Of a stretch of 64,000 bases of DNA, positions 1-10,979 are shown in pieces. Source of the stretch: Nannochloropsis oceanica (taxonomy: Eukaryota > Sar > Eustigmatophyceae > Eustigmatales > Monodopsidaceae); contig CP038128.1 in the NCBI GenBank assembly GCA_004519485.1, positions 124,001-188,000 on the forward strand, read 5' to 3'. The number at the start of each line of letters is the position of its first letter. The stretch's first letter is position 1. The position numbers were made by a program, and so were the translations under genes. The notes below the pieces were generated by a model, which ran no database searches, was not told where the DNA came from, and saw only the letters and a list, made by a program, of their open reading frames with translations.

Positions 1-583
1 TTGTCAAAGCTCTTCCAAGAACGCCCACGCACACGCTGGCTTTGAGCGAGAGCCAATCCGATAGGATCTACATGATCCTTGGCATCTCTGGTGCTGGGGC
101 ACTTAATGTATATTAAGGAAAAGATTTCACTCCGCGATCTCCCGGATCTTCTGTGACCCACTCAACGGTATCTTCAGGGTCAAATGCCAGACGTAGGGGG
201 TTTACGCTGGGAGCATCGCGGAAACGTCCACCTCAGGGGGTCTGGAGAATTGCATTTATCGTTGAACTTTACCCCAAAAAATTCTTTACAAGGAGGAGTA
301 ACGGATCCGTAAGGGTTCGTAGCGATCCCTGCCTCACCTATGGACCGAAAAGTCCTGGGAATCCAGACGACAAGTAAGACTGTACAGTCACGGACTCAGA
401 CTCAGGCAGGTAGGGTGGCTTCCCTTTAATAGTTTTTTTCTTTCCATCTTTGCCCTAATTTACGCTATACTATCTATCGTTACTATCAACAGGCCCGGAG
501 CAAACTTATCTTTGAGGCCCACCAGCTCATCCTTATTTTCATCATTGTCCCCCAGTCCCTATTCCGTCGCTCTTCAGTTTGAT
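1..583. other. Left-edge stretch, no gene recognised
   Basis: Mixed-composition DNA downstream of the chromate-type transporter, whose stop lies at 584. The only open frame of note (about 153-377, plus) begins with GTG and has no recognisable motif. I see nothing else that can be supported. Confidence 0.6.
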
Positions 584-2405
584 TTAACTTTTGGGCAGGA
601 GGTAAGGTTCCTGACCCCAAGAAAGGCACGTGGGGCTTAGCAAGAAGCCCACAAGAGCACCCACGAGCACGCCCACCAGAGATGAATAGCCTAGATACCC
701 CACCAGGCAAGCCGTGATGATGTTTACGACGGCGGCCGCAGGATTCCGTACCATCTTGAGGTAGAGGGCAATGCCCACGGCGAGGATGAGGCCGAGGCCC
801 ATCGCATTGACGCCCGCCAAGAAAGGGCGGACGTTCGAAACCTTGCGCACTTTGTCCCAGAGGGGTAGCAAGGCAATAACCAAGAGGATTCCGGGGAGGA
901 AAAAGCCAATCACGCCCACTACGGCCCCTGGCACGCCCATGTAGATGGCTCCAATGTAAGCTGCCAGGTTGGAAAGTGGACCGGGCATCATCTGGATAAC
1001 CGCAAAGCCCACCATGAATTGGTCCATGGACAGCCAACCTGGGTCTACTGCCACACTCACCAACAGGGGCAACATCACCTGCCCTCCCCCGTAAATGGTG
1101 ATTCCCACGATGAAGAAAGAGCTGAAGATGTGCATGAGCGCGCCCATGGTCTGCTTTGCCACGTGCATCGCCAGAAGGTATAGGAGAAAGCCGACGATGA
1201 GCAGGAAGGCGACCATGCTCGACCACTTGGACACGGGTACCCGATCGTACGTGTCGGACGTTACCGCTGTCGAGCCCATGCTGCTAGCGTCCTCCGTATT
1301 GGTAGTGGCGGCGGTGCCAGTCTGTGTAGTGGATGCTTCAGTGATGCGACCCTCGCCTTGCTCAGGCGCCGACAGGGCTCGTGCCTCCGCTGCAGCTTGC
1401 TGCTTGCGGGCTCGGTACTCCTTAAAGACCTTCTCGCCCAGGGTTAGGCTACCCCCTACCAAGAGCATGAGCGGCAAGATCCACATGATGGCCCTCGCGG
1501 GTATTCTCGACTCGTTCTGAACCAGCAGCGTGATAGAGGACGAACCTAGGACAATGCTTGCCTTCAATGGTGAGCCACCCACGATCTTCTTGCCTAGGTT
1601 AGCAAAGGCCACAAAGATGAGGGCTGTGGCTGCGGGAGCTAGACCCGACATCCAGTCTGGGATGTGATTTGGATCCATATGTGTGGCACCCAAGCCTGCG
1701 AGAAGCATTATAATAAAGCTGGGCAAGGTGAAGCACAAAAAAGCCACCAGGGCACCTAGCACTCCAGCGCGGTAGGTTCCAACTGTTTTTTAGAGAGGGA
1801 GAGGAGGCTGAATAATATGTGTCTCGTGGAAAGCGCTGCGTGGGTGAAGGAATTTCCAGGGCTCCTTCCATCTTCTCTTTTACGCGCCTCCTAAACTCTT
1901 CTGACAACTTACCAGCAACGCAGAACTCGGAGCTTGTAGGGCCAGGCAAAGTCATACCTAGGGCCAGGAGATCTACAAACTCCTAAGAGCGGAAAAGGGA
2001 GGTGAAAAAAGGAGAAGGATACAGAGTGAGATTCTTGCATTTCAGGATAGCACCTTTAGCGATTCGGTGTTTATTGATCATCAAAGCATACATACTTGAT
2101 CATTCAGCCAATGCAGCTTGGTCACGAACAAATTGTGAAAGACAGCCAGATGGACCGTGGGTCCCCCAAAAGCGTAGCACCCTGCGGGCAGGATGTAGCG
2201 GACCAACTCCCACAACTTGTAATGCACCGGGCGAGTCTCACCGGCATGTGATAACTCCCTGGGGAAAACGTATGTGAACATAGAATAAGTAGGAGTATAG
2301 GACCATCCGCAGTCAACATCGGCTGGATAGATGCCCTGTTGGAGCCCTTTCCACGTCCCTTACTCTTTGCCTTCAATGCCGTCTGCCTTGCCCTGTTGCT
2401 GCTGC

Positions 2406-2463
<58 letters not shown>

Positions 2464-2602
2464 GAAGCTGGCCTCCTTCTACATCCTGCCCTAGCTCCAG
2501 GGGCGCCATGCTCGTTTCCTCCGCGCTGGCCGCCATTGCGAAATGCGCACGGAGCCCTGTGCGTATTGGGGACGATTTTGCCGTGAGATTCAGGCTATGC
2601 AT
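584..2602 (-). CDS. Chromate ion transporter (CHR family), two-domain type, polyQ N-terminus
   Basis: Predicted exons in coding order: 2602-2364, 2258-2096, 1982-1913 and 1782-584 (556 aa). All three introns are GT-AG and the frame is kept. The first half carries YAFGGPTVHLA and LALGMTLPGPTSSE, matching the FGGPxxH and PGPTS signatures of CHR chromate transporters. The second half carries ITIYGGGQVMLPLL and QMMPGPLSN, the matching signatures of the second CHR domain, so this is the long bidomain form with about ten hydrophobic segments. A Ser/Ala/Glu-rich linker of about 70 residues joins the halves. Family members export chromate, and some may move sulfate; the substrate here is inferred only. 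Oddity: exon 1 encodes a soluble leader with about 24 consecutive Gln from a CAA repeat. The start is the ATG at 2602; a start at the internal MAASAEET cannot be excluded. Confidence 0.87.
2395..2464 (-). repeat. CAA/CAG trinucleotide repeat encoding polyglutamine
   Basis: About 23 tandem triplets, read on the plus strand as GTT with a few GCT. They lie inside exon 1 of the chromate-type transporter and encode a Gln run just before the donor site at 2364. Such runs usually vary in length between strains. Confidence 0.9.
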
Positions 2603-3788
2603 GACGCAATCGATTCGCGGGGGGGTAGGAGGCTACGTACCTCCTGTCCCACATCACTTTTGTAGTTACCATTCACCCTCCAACCACTTCGCCTTCCTGA
2701 CAGGGACACCACGAACGAGACCAGGGTCTCACTCGTAGCTTCGCCACGAGAATATTCTTCGAATATCACCGCTCTCGTTCGGGCCCATTCTCCTCTATGC
2801 ACGCTGATTTGACAAGATGGGTCGAGGTCCTGGTCAAGACATCTTGGCTTTTTTTGAAACGTCAAGCGCTTGAATGGACTCATTATCCTGAGATATCCTG
2901 AGAGTCTATTGTCTGCAAACATTTTTTGGACGTCTCTGCGCAATATTCTTCGTGGTTCATCACCGCCTTCCGCTCGCACCGTCTTTTGGTCTTGTTAGTC
3001 GCCGACTCTCCAAGCCCGCCATATGAACCAAAGCAGCAATGTCGACTTGCTATGCTCAGACTTGATCAACCATATCAGCCTACGCCCATCCTGACCCTTG
3101 TTCCTCTCACATAAATCCTACCACCCTACAGCACAGAATTTATGCCCTCTGTCGGCTGCCGTTCCAGCGCTGCGGCCATTTTGGATGTCGTCCCTCAAGC
3201 GTCCAAGCTTTGTAGTGACCACATGCAGACACCTCTCTCCTCCCATACGTCACCGCTAGCATCGCATGTGGCTGCCAAGTTTACGACTTGGCTGCAGGAG
3301 GATAACCACCCTTACCGTGCCCTTTGCCAAGAAGATAGCGAGGCAAGTCGATAGCCCATTAAGAAATATTCCATGCCATCCTTAACAATCGCCACACTTT
3401 CACATTATTCGTCGCTCATCAATCAAATTTGCTTTTAACTCAATATCCCTCTTCGATAGGCCCGTGTCCACGTCATTGTAAGGTTGCTTCACAAGTTCTT
3501 GATGCTTTGCAAGGCTAGGCCTTCTCACCCTTTGGAGAGCCAGGAGGTACTTGAGCTCTGGGAGAACAACAAGGAGCTGTTTGAATCCATAGTCAATTAT
3601 ACTGCCACAACGCTGCACTGTTGGTAAGAATGAAGGGCAATGGAGGACCGGGGCAGCTTTGTAAAAAGACCAATGTAGTGATATTTTGAGCATCTAATCA
3701 GCTCTTCTTCTTTTTTCTTGCACATCCCCGCACCGAAATTTCTCATGACAGGCGGTCATTCGTCTGTTTTTTGAAGCAAAAGGTAGAA
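2603..3788. other. Intergenic region, 5' side of two divergent genes
   Basis: Separates the chromate transporter start (minus) from the hypothetical gene at 3789 (plus). A 97-residue open frame at 3400-3693 (minus) and several shorter plus frames occur. None shows a motif, splice-supported extension or clear coding bias. It probably holds both promoters and 5' UTRs, but no box stands out. Confidence 0.5.
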
Positions 3789-4712
3789 ATGAGTGAGAGC
3801 ATCAGCACTGCCATTGCCACCCCTGCCACCACTACTAGGTGCGGCAAAGGTCAGACCGTAGAGAAGGTCATGTCATCTGAGAACTTTGTCATTCTACCCG
3901 CAGTCGCTCCAACCATTACAAATCACTCCAGCCCCGTTATTGCCGGCACTGATCTCCTCAAAGATCTATCGTGGGCCGTCGTCCGTCATAAATCGGGCTC
4001 AATGGCCAAGCTCCGACCGGTCTACCAGCCCAAGACTGGTGAGGCAATGGTCGAGGAGGCGTTGAATACACGAGAGCAGGCACACTTGCCGCCACAGACG
4101 TACCACCAAACAAAGGTCTATCCGCCACCTAACCGCCCTGGAGCCACTGCCATACCAATCATGTGGCCACCATCGCCCAGCTTTGAATCCATGGGGAGGG
4201 TAATTTCACGATCACATTTACCCCCCATCTCCTCTTCCTCCATGCGCATCAAGCTCACCAAGAGGAAACGCACGCTGGCCCAACACTTGCAACAGTCCGG
4301 CAAAAGGAGGAAAACAAATCTTTTAGTACTTGATCGACGTGAGCAGCAGTTGCTGCGGAAATCGCTATCTCTACCACCTACTTCCTCCTCCATCATATTA
4401 CAAGCGGACAATACAACCTCACCTGCGGGAGCCAAAATGGACGAAGGCATTGCGGATGATGAGAAAGTTGTGATCACCACTGCTGACACAGCTTGTGGCT
4501 GTTCTGGAGGTTCTATCTTGTCGGCAGTAGAGGGATATGAATCTTACTATTGCAAAGAAACCACTGTGGCTCAGACCTTACTCTCTTTAGCATCGGCATC
4601 CTGGAAGAAGAGCACTTCTACTATTGCCCGCAAGCCAGAAGCACAAGGCAAGAATAGCATCACAAGTACCAATAGCTGTCACCCTCCGAGCCATGATTCT
4701 ATTCAAATTTAG
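3789..4712 (+). CDS. Hypothetical Ser/Thr/Pro-rich basic protein
   Basis: An uninterrupted frame of 307 codons from the ATG at 3789. The frame extends slightly upstream but only from a TTG. I do not recognise a family. The N-terminal third is Thr/Ala/Ser-rich. The middle has a short charged block around DLLKDLSWAVVRHKSGSMAK. Residues about 155-195 are strongly basic, with KLTKRKRT and SGKRRKT, which resemble nuclear localisation signals, followed by a Leu/Arg-rich segment (DRREQQLLRKSL). There is no signal peptide or membrane segment, and the C-terminus is low-complexity. Codon use and length favour a real gene over chance, but its function cannot be inferred. It stands alone between a transporter and the elongase. 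A regulatory or nuclear protein is possible but unproven. Confidence 0.5.
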   Translation: MSESISTAIATPATTTRCGKGQTVEKVMSSENFVILPAVAPTITNHSSPVIAGTDLLKDLSWAVVRHKSGSMAKLRPVYQPKTGEAMVEEALNTREQAHLPPQTYHQTKVYPPPNRPGATAIPIMWPPSPSFESMGRVISRSHLPPISSSSMRIKLTKRKRTLAQHLQQSGKRRKTNLLVLDRREQQLLRKSLSLPPTSSSIILQADNTTSPAGAKMDEGIADDEKVVITTADTACGCSGGSILSAVEGYESYYCKETTVAQTLLSLASASWKKSTSTIARKPEAQGKNSITSTNSCHPPSHDSIQI

Positions 4713-5483
4713 TTTCACAAACGAAATGAGCATTGTGACGGATGTTTAAAGAGACTTCGCGCACGGGAATGTAGTTATGAGAGGTCATCAGGCCCGGAAG
4801 TATGAGATGTGACTTTTCCCCCAACAAAAATTATCCAATTACCTTGACGACAGAAAGGTCGAAGTGTGATAAAATTAGAGGACAGGATAATTACAATAGT
4901 CGTATTTGGCGTCCTTGCTTCCTATTTTTTTGCGATGTGGATGTCACGAAAAGGAGCGTAGAGTTTTGCAACGGCGAAGTTTACGTACCCATCCAGCGAT
5001 CCGAAAAAAGAGTGAGATAATGCCATCGAAATATCTTGCTCGCAGTGGTACCAAGCATGGTGTCTGTTCTTGGACGGTATATTTCGTCACAGATAACCGC
5101 TTTCATGGCTGCAGGCGTGGACAAAGGCCAAGCAAAGGGGTGCATGCGCTTTTGCGGGCTTGCACGATGACGTCGCTCTCCTCCGTCCGATCTGAGATCC
5201 GGTCCTCTTTTCCTCATCACTGCAGCACAGGCACTGAAGATCATTCCGAAGTGGTGATGGCGACGCTGCCTGGAATAAGGCAGACACACACCAGACGAAT
5301 GAAGAGTACAGCTGCTCTGCAAAGTGGGCGTAAGCAGGCACATTTACCGTTCGTGGGTCGTCTCATCCTTCCCCTTCCCATTCCTCGACACCATCATGTC
5401 AACAGGTTTTCCTTCATCGTCTGGAGAGGAATAACCGAGCCCGCGCCGCACAGGAAGAAGAGAAGCAGCAGCATTGGAAGAAG
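4713..5483. other. Intergenic region upstream of the elongase
   Basis: AT-richer than the flanking genes just after 4713. It contains overlapping short frames on both strands (for example about 4906-5526 plus and 4981-5343 minus) with no recognisable motif. Probably the hypothetical gene's 3' UTR and the elongase promoter and 5' UTR. Confidence 0.5.
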
Positions 5484-7337
5484 ATGCCCAAGCTCCCAGA
5501 AATCTCTAACATCTTCAAATTCTTGAAGGCAGACCCTTCCAAGATCGTCCCCTACAAGAGCATCCCGGACAAAGTGCCCTTCACACAGGTACGCGTCACC
5601 TTCCTCTTTTTTCTTCTTGCTACATCAGATCATATTTGTACTATCTACGCTGTCTACTATCGAGGAAAGGGCAAATTGTGTGCGTGCTGTGTACAAGTTT
5701 CTCTCTTCTCTTCACAACGTTGTGTCCTCATAATGGTACCCTGCCTGATGATATGGTGCAACACACGGCCTCGCGCAGGCGGGCAGTTTCTGGTCATTAG
5801 CGTTGGCGCTCATCGCCTTCTGATTCTATTGGAATAATAGCTCAATTATATAGCATGCACTGGCTTCCCCTTGAAAATGAGATGCGAATTTCTTTACTGA
5901 GTTTTATCCCCTTTACTCTCCCGCACCTACAGCTCTTTCAGCATTACCCCGTCTTAGACCCCTTGTATACCCAGTATGAGAAGAATTTCTATGCGAGTAC
6001 TTACGTCAAATTTGCGCAAGACACCTGGCCGGTCCTTCCCCTTGCCTTGTGCGGAATGTACGCGCTGATGATCATCGTCGGCACTAAAGTCATGGTCTCA
6101 CGGCCCAAGCACGAGTGGAAGACGGCGTTGGCATGCTGGAACCTGATGTTGAGCATTTTCTCCTTCTGTGGGATGATTAGGACGGTTCCGCATTTGCTGC
6201 ACAATGTGGCGACGTTGCCCTTTAAGGTAGGTACCCCCCTCGATCCTCTCCTCCCTCCCTTCCTCCCTCACTCCCTCTCTACTATGCCCCCGTCCTGGCC
6301 CCTCCGTTGTCGTTTGGCGCTGGGGCCTCCGATAGTTACAGCCACATTCACCTGTAATATTCTCCTATTTTACTTCTTTTCTCAATTCTCAGGACACGAT
6401 CTGCCGGCACCCCGCGGAAACGTACGGTGAAGGGGCCTGCGGCATGTGGGTGATGCTCTTCATCTTCAGCAAAGTCCCCGAGCTAGTAGACACGGTCTTT
6501 ATCGTCTTTCGCAAAAGCAAGCTGCAGGTATGTATATATTACATATATATACATATTACTTTTATCTCCTATTGTTTCTGTCTTTCCTTCCCGCCCTCCA
6601 TTCGTCGTGTGGATGTAATAGATGAAATTCTTGATCAAGACTTTCCAGAAGGCTCGGAATTGGAGTCGGCCGTGTGTGTGGATGGATACCATAAGAAATT
6701 AAAGAGCTCCGTCTCATCTCTCCTCCCACCATTCCCCATCCCATTCCGCACCCAACCACTCAGTTCCTGCATTGGTACCACCACATTACCGTCCTCCTCT
6801 TCTGCTGGCACTCATACGCCGTCACCTCCTCCACCGGCCTCTACTTCGTGGCCATGAACTACTCCGTGCATGCCATCATGTACGCCTACTACTACCTGGT
6901 ACGTGCCTTATTTCTCCCGTCCCTCTATTAGTTTCTTTCCCCTCACGCTACCGTCTCATACTTTACATATCCTTGTACTCCCACTCATAAGGCTTTTCTT
7001 TTCTCCTCTCCCTTCCCCCTTCCCTAATCACCTCCCTTAGACTGCCATTAACGCCTGGCCTAAGTGGATTCCCCCCTCCATCATCACCGTCGCGCAGATC
7101 TCGCAAATGATCGTCGGTGTTGGAATCTGTGCTTCCTCTTTTTACTTCCTGTATACAGACCCAGAGCATTGCCAGGTGAAGCGTCAAAATGTATACGCAG
7201 GGGCTCTAATGTATGGAAGTTACCTATATCTGTTCTGTGACTTCTTTGTGCGACGTTTTTTGAGAGGAGGCAAGCCAAGATTGGGAGAGGAGAAGAGCGC
7301 GGTGTTGACGATGGCCAAGAAAATCAAGGCTATGTAA
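5484..7337 (+). CDS. ELO-family fatty acid elongase (condensing enzyme)
   Basis: Exons 5484-5588, 5933-6226, 6393-6527, 6764-6898 and 7041-7337 give 321 aa. All four introns are phase 0 and GT-AG. The product is the 3-ketoacyl-CoA synthase component of an ER fatty-acid elongase. Diagnostic features are [15 protein letters not shown] at the end of exon 3, the catalytic histidine box HWYHH at about residues 181-185 at the start of exon 4, and [14 protein letters not shown] before intron 4. Several hydrophobic segments span the protein, and the C-terminus ends in a basic AKKIKAM, suggestive of ER retention. Length is typical for ELO proteins. Strong resemblance to Nannochloropsis elongases is from memory. 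Whether it acts on saturated, monounsaturated or polyunsaturated acyl-CoA cannot be decided from the sequence. Confidence 0.95.
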
Positions 7338-8337
7338 GGTGTAGGTGGAGAAGGAGGGAGGGAGGGAGAGAGGGAGGGACGTTGCGCAGGGACGGGCCTT
7401 TGTTTTCGATACTGGATTTGTGAGTGTGAAGCGTATCTTCACAATGATAGGCAGACAGGACAGAGGGAAGAAGGGAAGAGAAGAAGAGAAGAAAGATAGA
7501 ACGAGAACGAGAACAGAACGAGAGATAGAACGAGAACTGCAGGAGAAGGCAGGCGAGGGTAAAGGGAGGGGATACTACAAAATAACCGCTTGATGAACCA
7601 CGAGAGCACAGCGCCCACCGTGGGAAGGAAAGGAGAGAGAGAATGAGAAAGCGAGGAGCCGGTCACGGGGATGAGAAGGAAAGGGAATGATGAACAGCTA
7701 AAGGAGACTCCGCTGTGATAGTTCTTGACCCGCCTGCGTTTGCTCTTCTTCCTCCCCGTGCTCCCTCCCCCCCCCACCTTCACCTCTCTTTGTGCATAAC
7801 GAACAGCGAAAATGCAGGACGTGTGGACGGAGGACAACAACAAGAAACAGATGAACACAGAGATCATAACGAATGATCGCAAAGAAACAAACAAAATCAG
7901 AAAGAAGAAAGCAACCGACACCGATAGACGACATGAATCAAGAGAGGGAGGAGAGAGGCAAAGCGTCATTCTCCCACCACTGGAACAGGCAAATAGACTC
8001 TTCATCCATATTTGGGCTTTTTTAGTTGATTCCTTTTTCCACACTATTTCGATTTGTACAGTTTTTCTTTTGCGCTTTGCCATCCAATTTTTCTTTCGGA
8101 TTTTATTTGTCATGCTTCTCCGTCTTTACATTCTTCCCACCTCTCTCACGACGCATCCTCCCCCCGTCGGCAAGTGCCTGAATAGGCACTGCAGCGCAAG
8201 TGCAAGATCCACGAGCTTTCCGGCGTCACCCTGCTATTTCCGACCACGTCCACACAGTACAAAGGAGAGAGACAGGCAAGTTGAATTGCACCAGAGCCAA
8301 GGGCAGGTCCTTCGGTCTCCTCTGCGCAAACCACCTT
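7338..8337. other. Convergent 3' region between elongase and dioxygenase
   Basis: Purine-rich (GGGA/GAGA) directly after the elongase stop, then pyrimidine- and AT-rich. A 224-residue frame at 7439-8113 (minus) is low-complexity Ser/Phe/Leu and looks spurious. The stretch should hold the 3' UTRs of both converging genes. Confidence 0.6.
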
Positions 8338-10751
8338 TCACGCCCTCCCTCCCGCCCTTCCCCCCACCCCGAACGTATCTGTCGTCCATGCTCCATGGTA
8401 AGAATATGGCACACGCACGGGCAAATGCACAACAGCCAATGGCGGATTCTCCATTTTCTGCGCATCAATAACCACCAAATCCGACGCTTGCCTCCGCGAA
8501 TCAAACACATAAAAAACCAAATACCCTTCATCCTCCTCTGCCTCCCCCTCCCTCCCTCCCTCCTTCCTCCCCTTGGGGATAAACACTGCCTCCCCCGCGA
8601 AGCAACCAGAAGGGACACTCCAAGTATGAGGCTCCATCCTCCCTCCCTCCCTCAAATCCAATTTCGCCACCGTGTCTATAAATCCTTCCTCGCGGACCAA
8701 CGCATTCACATAGGCATACCTCCCCTCCTTTCCCACGGTCAGAGGGTTGATGGTTGGAAGCTCGTACCCGTAGGAAGAGGCCGCCAGCGGCAAAGGGCTC
8801 GCTTCTATTAACTCCCCAACCCGCGTCCCGTCCTCCCTCCTTCCCTGCCGCGTACCACCTCTCTCACCACGGCTAGTGCTGCTGCTGCTACTGCTGCTGC
8901 TGCTATAGCCAAATCTAATCACATACCGCCATGTCTCACACTCCAATCCCTGCGAGAAATCCGCATGGTACATATCACGAAATAGCTTCTCTACCTCCTC
9001 CCTCCCCGACCGGTGCTGTGCCACCACCACCTCCACCTCTACAACCTCCTCTCCTCCCTTCATCCTTCCCTGCCTCTCCAAAACCACACCTTGATCTCCC
9101 TTCCTCGCCCTTTCCCCTTCCTTGCCTCCCTTTCCCCTCTCGCAGGCATTCACAAAATGGTAGTTGGAGAAGGGAGGGTCGATGGCTACTTCAGCCACCC
9201 GTCGCAAGGTCTCTTTTTCGAATACCCATGCCACGCCCTCCTTCCCTTTCTCCCACCTGTACATCTCCCCGAGCGAGGCCAGGCCAAGGAGGGAGCGAAG
9301 GAGGGAGGGAGGGCGGGCTTGATAAGGGGAGAGGAAGATGACCAAGAAACGGCCGGCAAGGACAAAGTCGTGGAGAACAGGGATGGCAGGAAGAGAGTAG
9401 GAATGCTGCCGAAGAAGAAAAGGCGAGGAGGAGGAGGAGGAGGAGGAGGAAGAGAAGGGGGAGGAGGTCGAGGACGAGGAAGCAGGAGATATCTTGATAA
9501 GGTTCAGGGCAAGGGAGGGACCAAGGAGCATGCCAACATTATAGAGCGTGCCAGTATCGGGGTCTTGTTTGGGGTGGGCGGAGAAGAAGGAGGAGAGTTG
9601 CCCGTGGGGACCGACTGTGGAGGATAGAAGGGCGTTGGGCATGTAACCATATATGCGACGTAGGAGGAGAAGATCGTGGGGATGACATAATCAGTAAACC
9701 CCCTCTCTGGCCCAGCCATCTCGCTCCTCCTCCCCTCCCTCCTTCCCTCCCTCCTCTTCCTCGCTTACCAAACAATTCTGGCTCTGCCTGCACGTCCAAT
9801 GTCACCGGGTCAAATTCAAACGGCGGCCCGCCCTCGCACAATGCCCACACCCTCTTGCTTTCCACCCCTCCCTCCTTCCCTCCCTCCATCACCAACACAT
9901 TCGTATTCAGAGGGTTTCCGGGCAAACGTCCGATGTTCTGCCACCACCTTCCCTTCCCTCCCTTATTCCCTCTCTCCCCCTCCCCCTTCTTCTGAGTCCA
10001 CACTCCTCGACTGCCCAATCTCTCCTCCCCCGCTTTCTCCTGCGCCAGAAACTTCGCCCCCCGCAAGTATTTTTGACGGAAATAACAACGACCGTCCGGG
10101 GTAAACGTCGCGGCGGCCACCATTCCATCGCCGTCGAACCAGTGGTTATATCTGGTGGAGGGGGACGAGCCCACACGAATGCGCCCCGCACCGTTTCGGA
10201 ACAGGGTGCCTACTAAGTCGGGCGGGATGGTACCCTGGATGAAGGAAGTGACGAATAGGATAAATGTGTGGTCAGGAGAGAAGGAACTTGGATAGTGAGA
10301 GGTGAGGGGGAGGGGAGGTAGGGTGGGGGGAAGGAAGCATCTGCCAGCTCACCAGTCCTATCCTTACCTCAATACAGTCGGCGGGCACCTCGAGCATGTC
10401 CACGTCCTCTGCCGGCTCGAGGCCCGTGCGCCAAGGCCGCTCTGCAAGGGCATCGACCAAATCCGGCGGAACGGGCTGAGAGGCGGCGGCTACTACTGTA
10501 GAACACGTCGGCTGCTGCAAATCGTGCAGCGACATACATCGAAAAGGTGTAGGAGGCCATCTCATGGTGCTGATGGTGGCAGTGAATCGGATAGACTTCG
10601 TGCGCAAGGGCACCAAAAACGCAGCCGTGTGGACGACGTCGAGGAGAAGAAGGAGGAGGTTGAGAAGGAGGAGGAGGAGGAGAGCATCCCAGCGCCAGCA
10701 GGGCGCCCGAGCTCTTCCCCGGCGCGCCTTGGAGAGCAGCGCTTGTGGCAT
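8338..10751 (-). CDS. Carotenoid cleavage dioxygenase (CCD/RPE65 family), plastid-type leader
   Basis: Exons 10751-10368, 10234-9769 and 9614-8338 (708 aa); joins keep frame (phases 0 and 1). These non-haem iron enzymes cleave carotenoid or related double bonds with O2. All four expected iron-binding histidines are visible: SAHPK (about 297), VLHDF (about 365), NYHFVN (about 436) and YSYHGAW (about 690). The typical NHWFDGDGMV and NTNVLV blocks are in exon 2. The N-terminus has a Leu-rich signal-like helix ending HTAAFLVP, resembling the heterokont plastid ASAFAP motif, so plastid import is inferred. Length exceeds the usual 500-600 aa because of polySer stretches and Gly/Arg/Glu-rich inserts (REGG/GREG) coded by GGGA repeats. 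It starts 228 bp from the divergent NSUN gene. Substrate and cleavage position are unknown. Confidence 0.88.
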
Positions 10752-10979
10752 GAAAGACCGAAACGCCGTGGCTGTTTGACCCGAACGTGCTGTTATAAGT
10801 AGAAGTTAATTCCGACTCGCTTGCCTCAGTGCAACGGGCATGTGCGAGTATACCGTAGAGGAGGTTAGCTATCACATAGCTTATTTGGTTATTTAATTTT
10901 GATAATTTGACCACTCAAAACACACAGACACAATATAATGGCGGTTCAATAAGAGCAGCAATAACTCCACGTCCTAGCT
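10752..10979. promoter_or_regulatory. Putative shared promoter of the dioxygenase and NSUN genes
   Basis: Only 228 bp separate the two divergent start codons. The middle (about 10860-10935) is clearly AT-rich in a GC-rich neighbourhood, with repeated TTATTT/TAATTT-like words. A bidirectional promoter is an inference from spacing and composition. Confidence 0.5.

Noticed and set aside
7439-8113. 224-residue minus-strand frame after the elongase
   Set aside because: Low-complexity Ser/Phe/Leu content produced by GAGA/GGGA-rich DNA, begins without supporting context, no motif; lies in a convergent 3' region.
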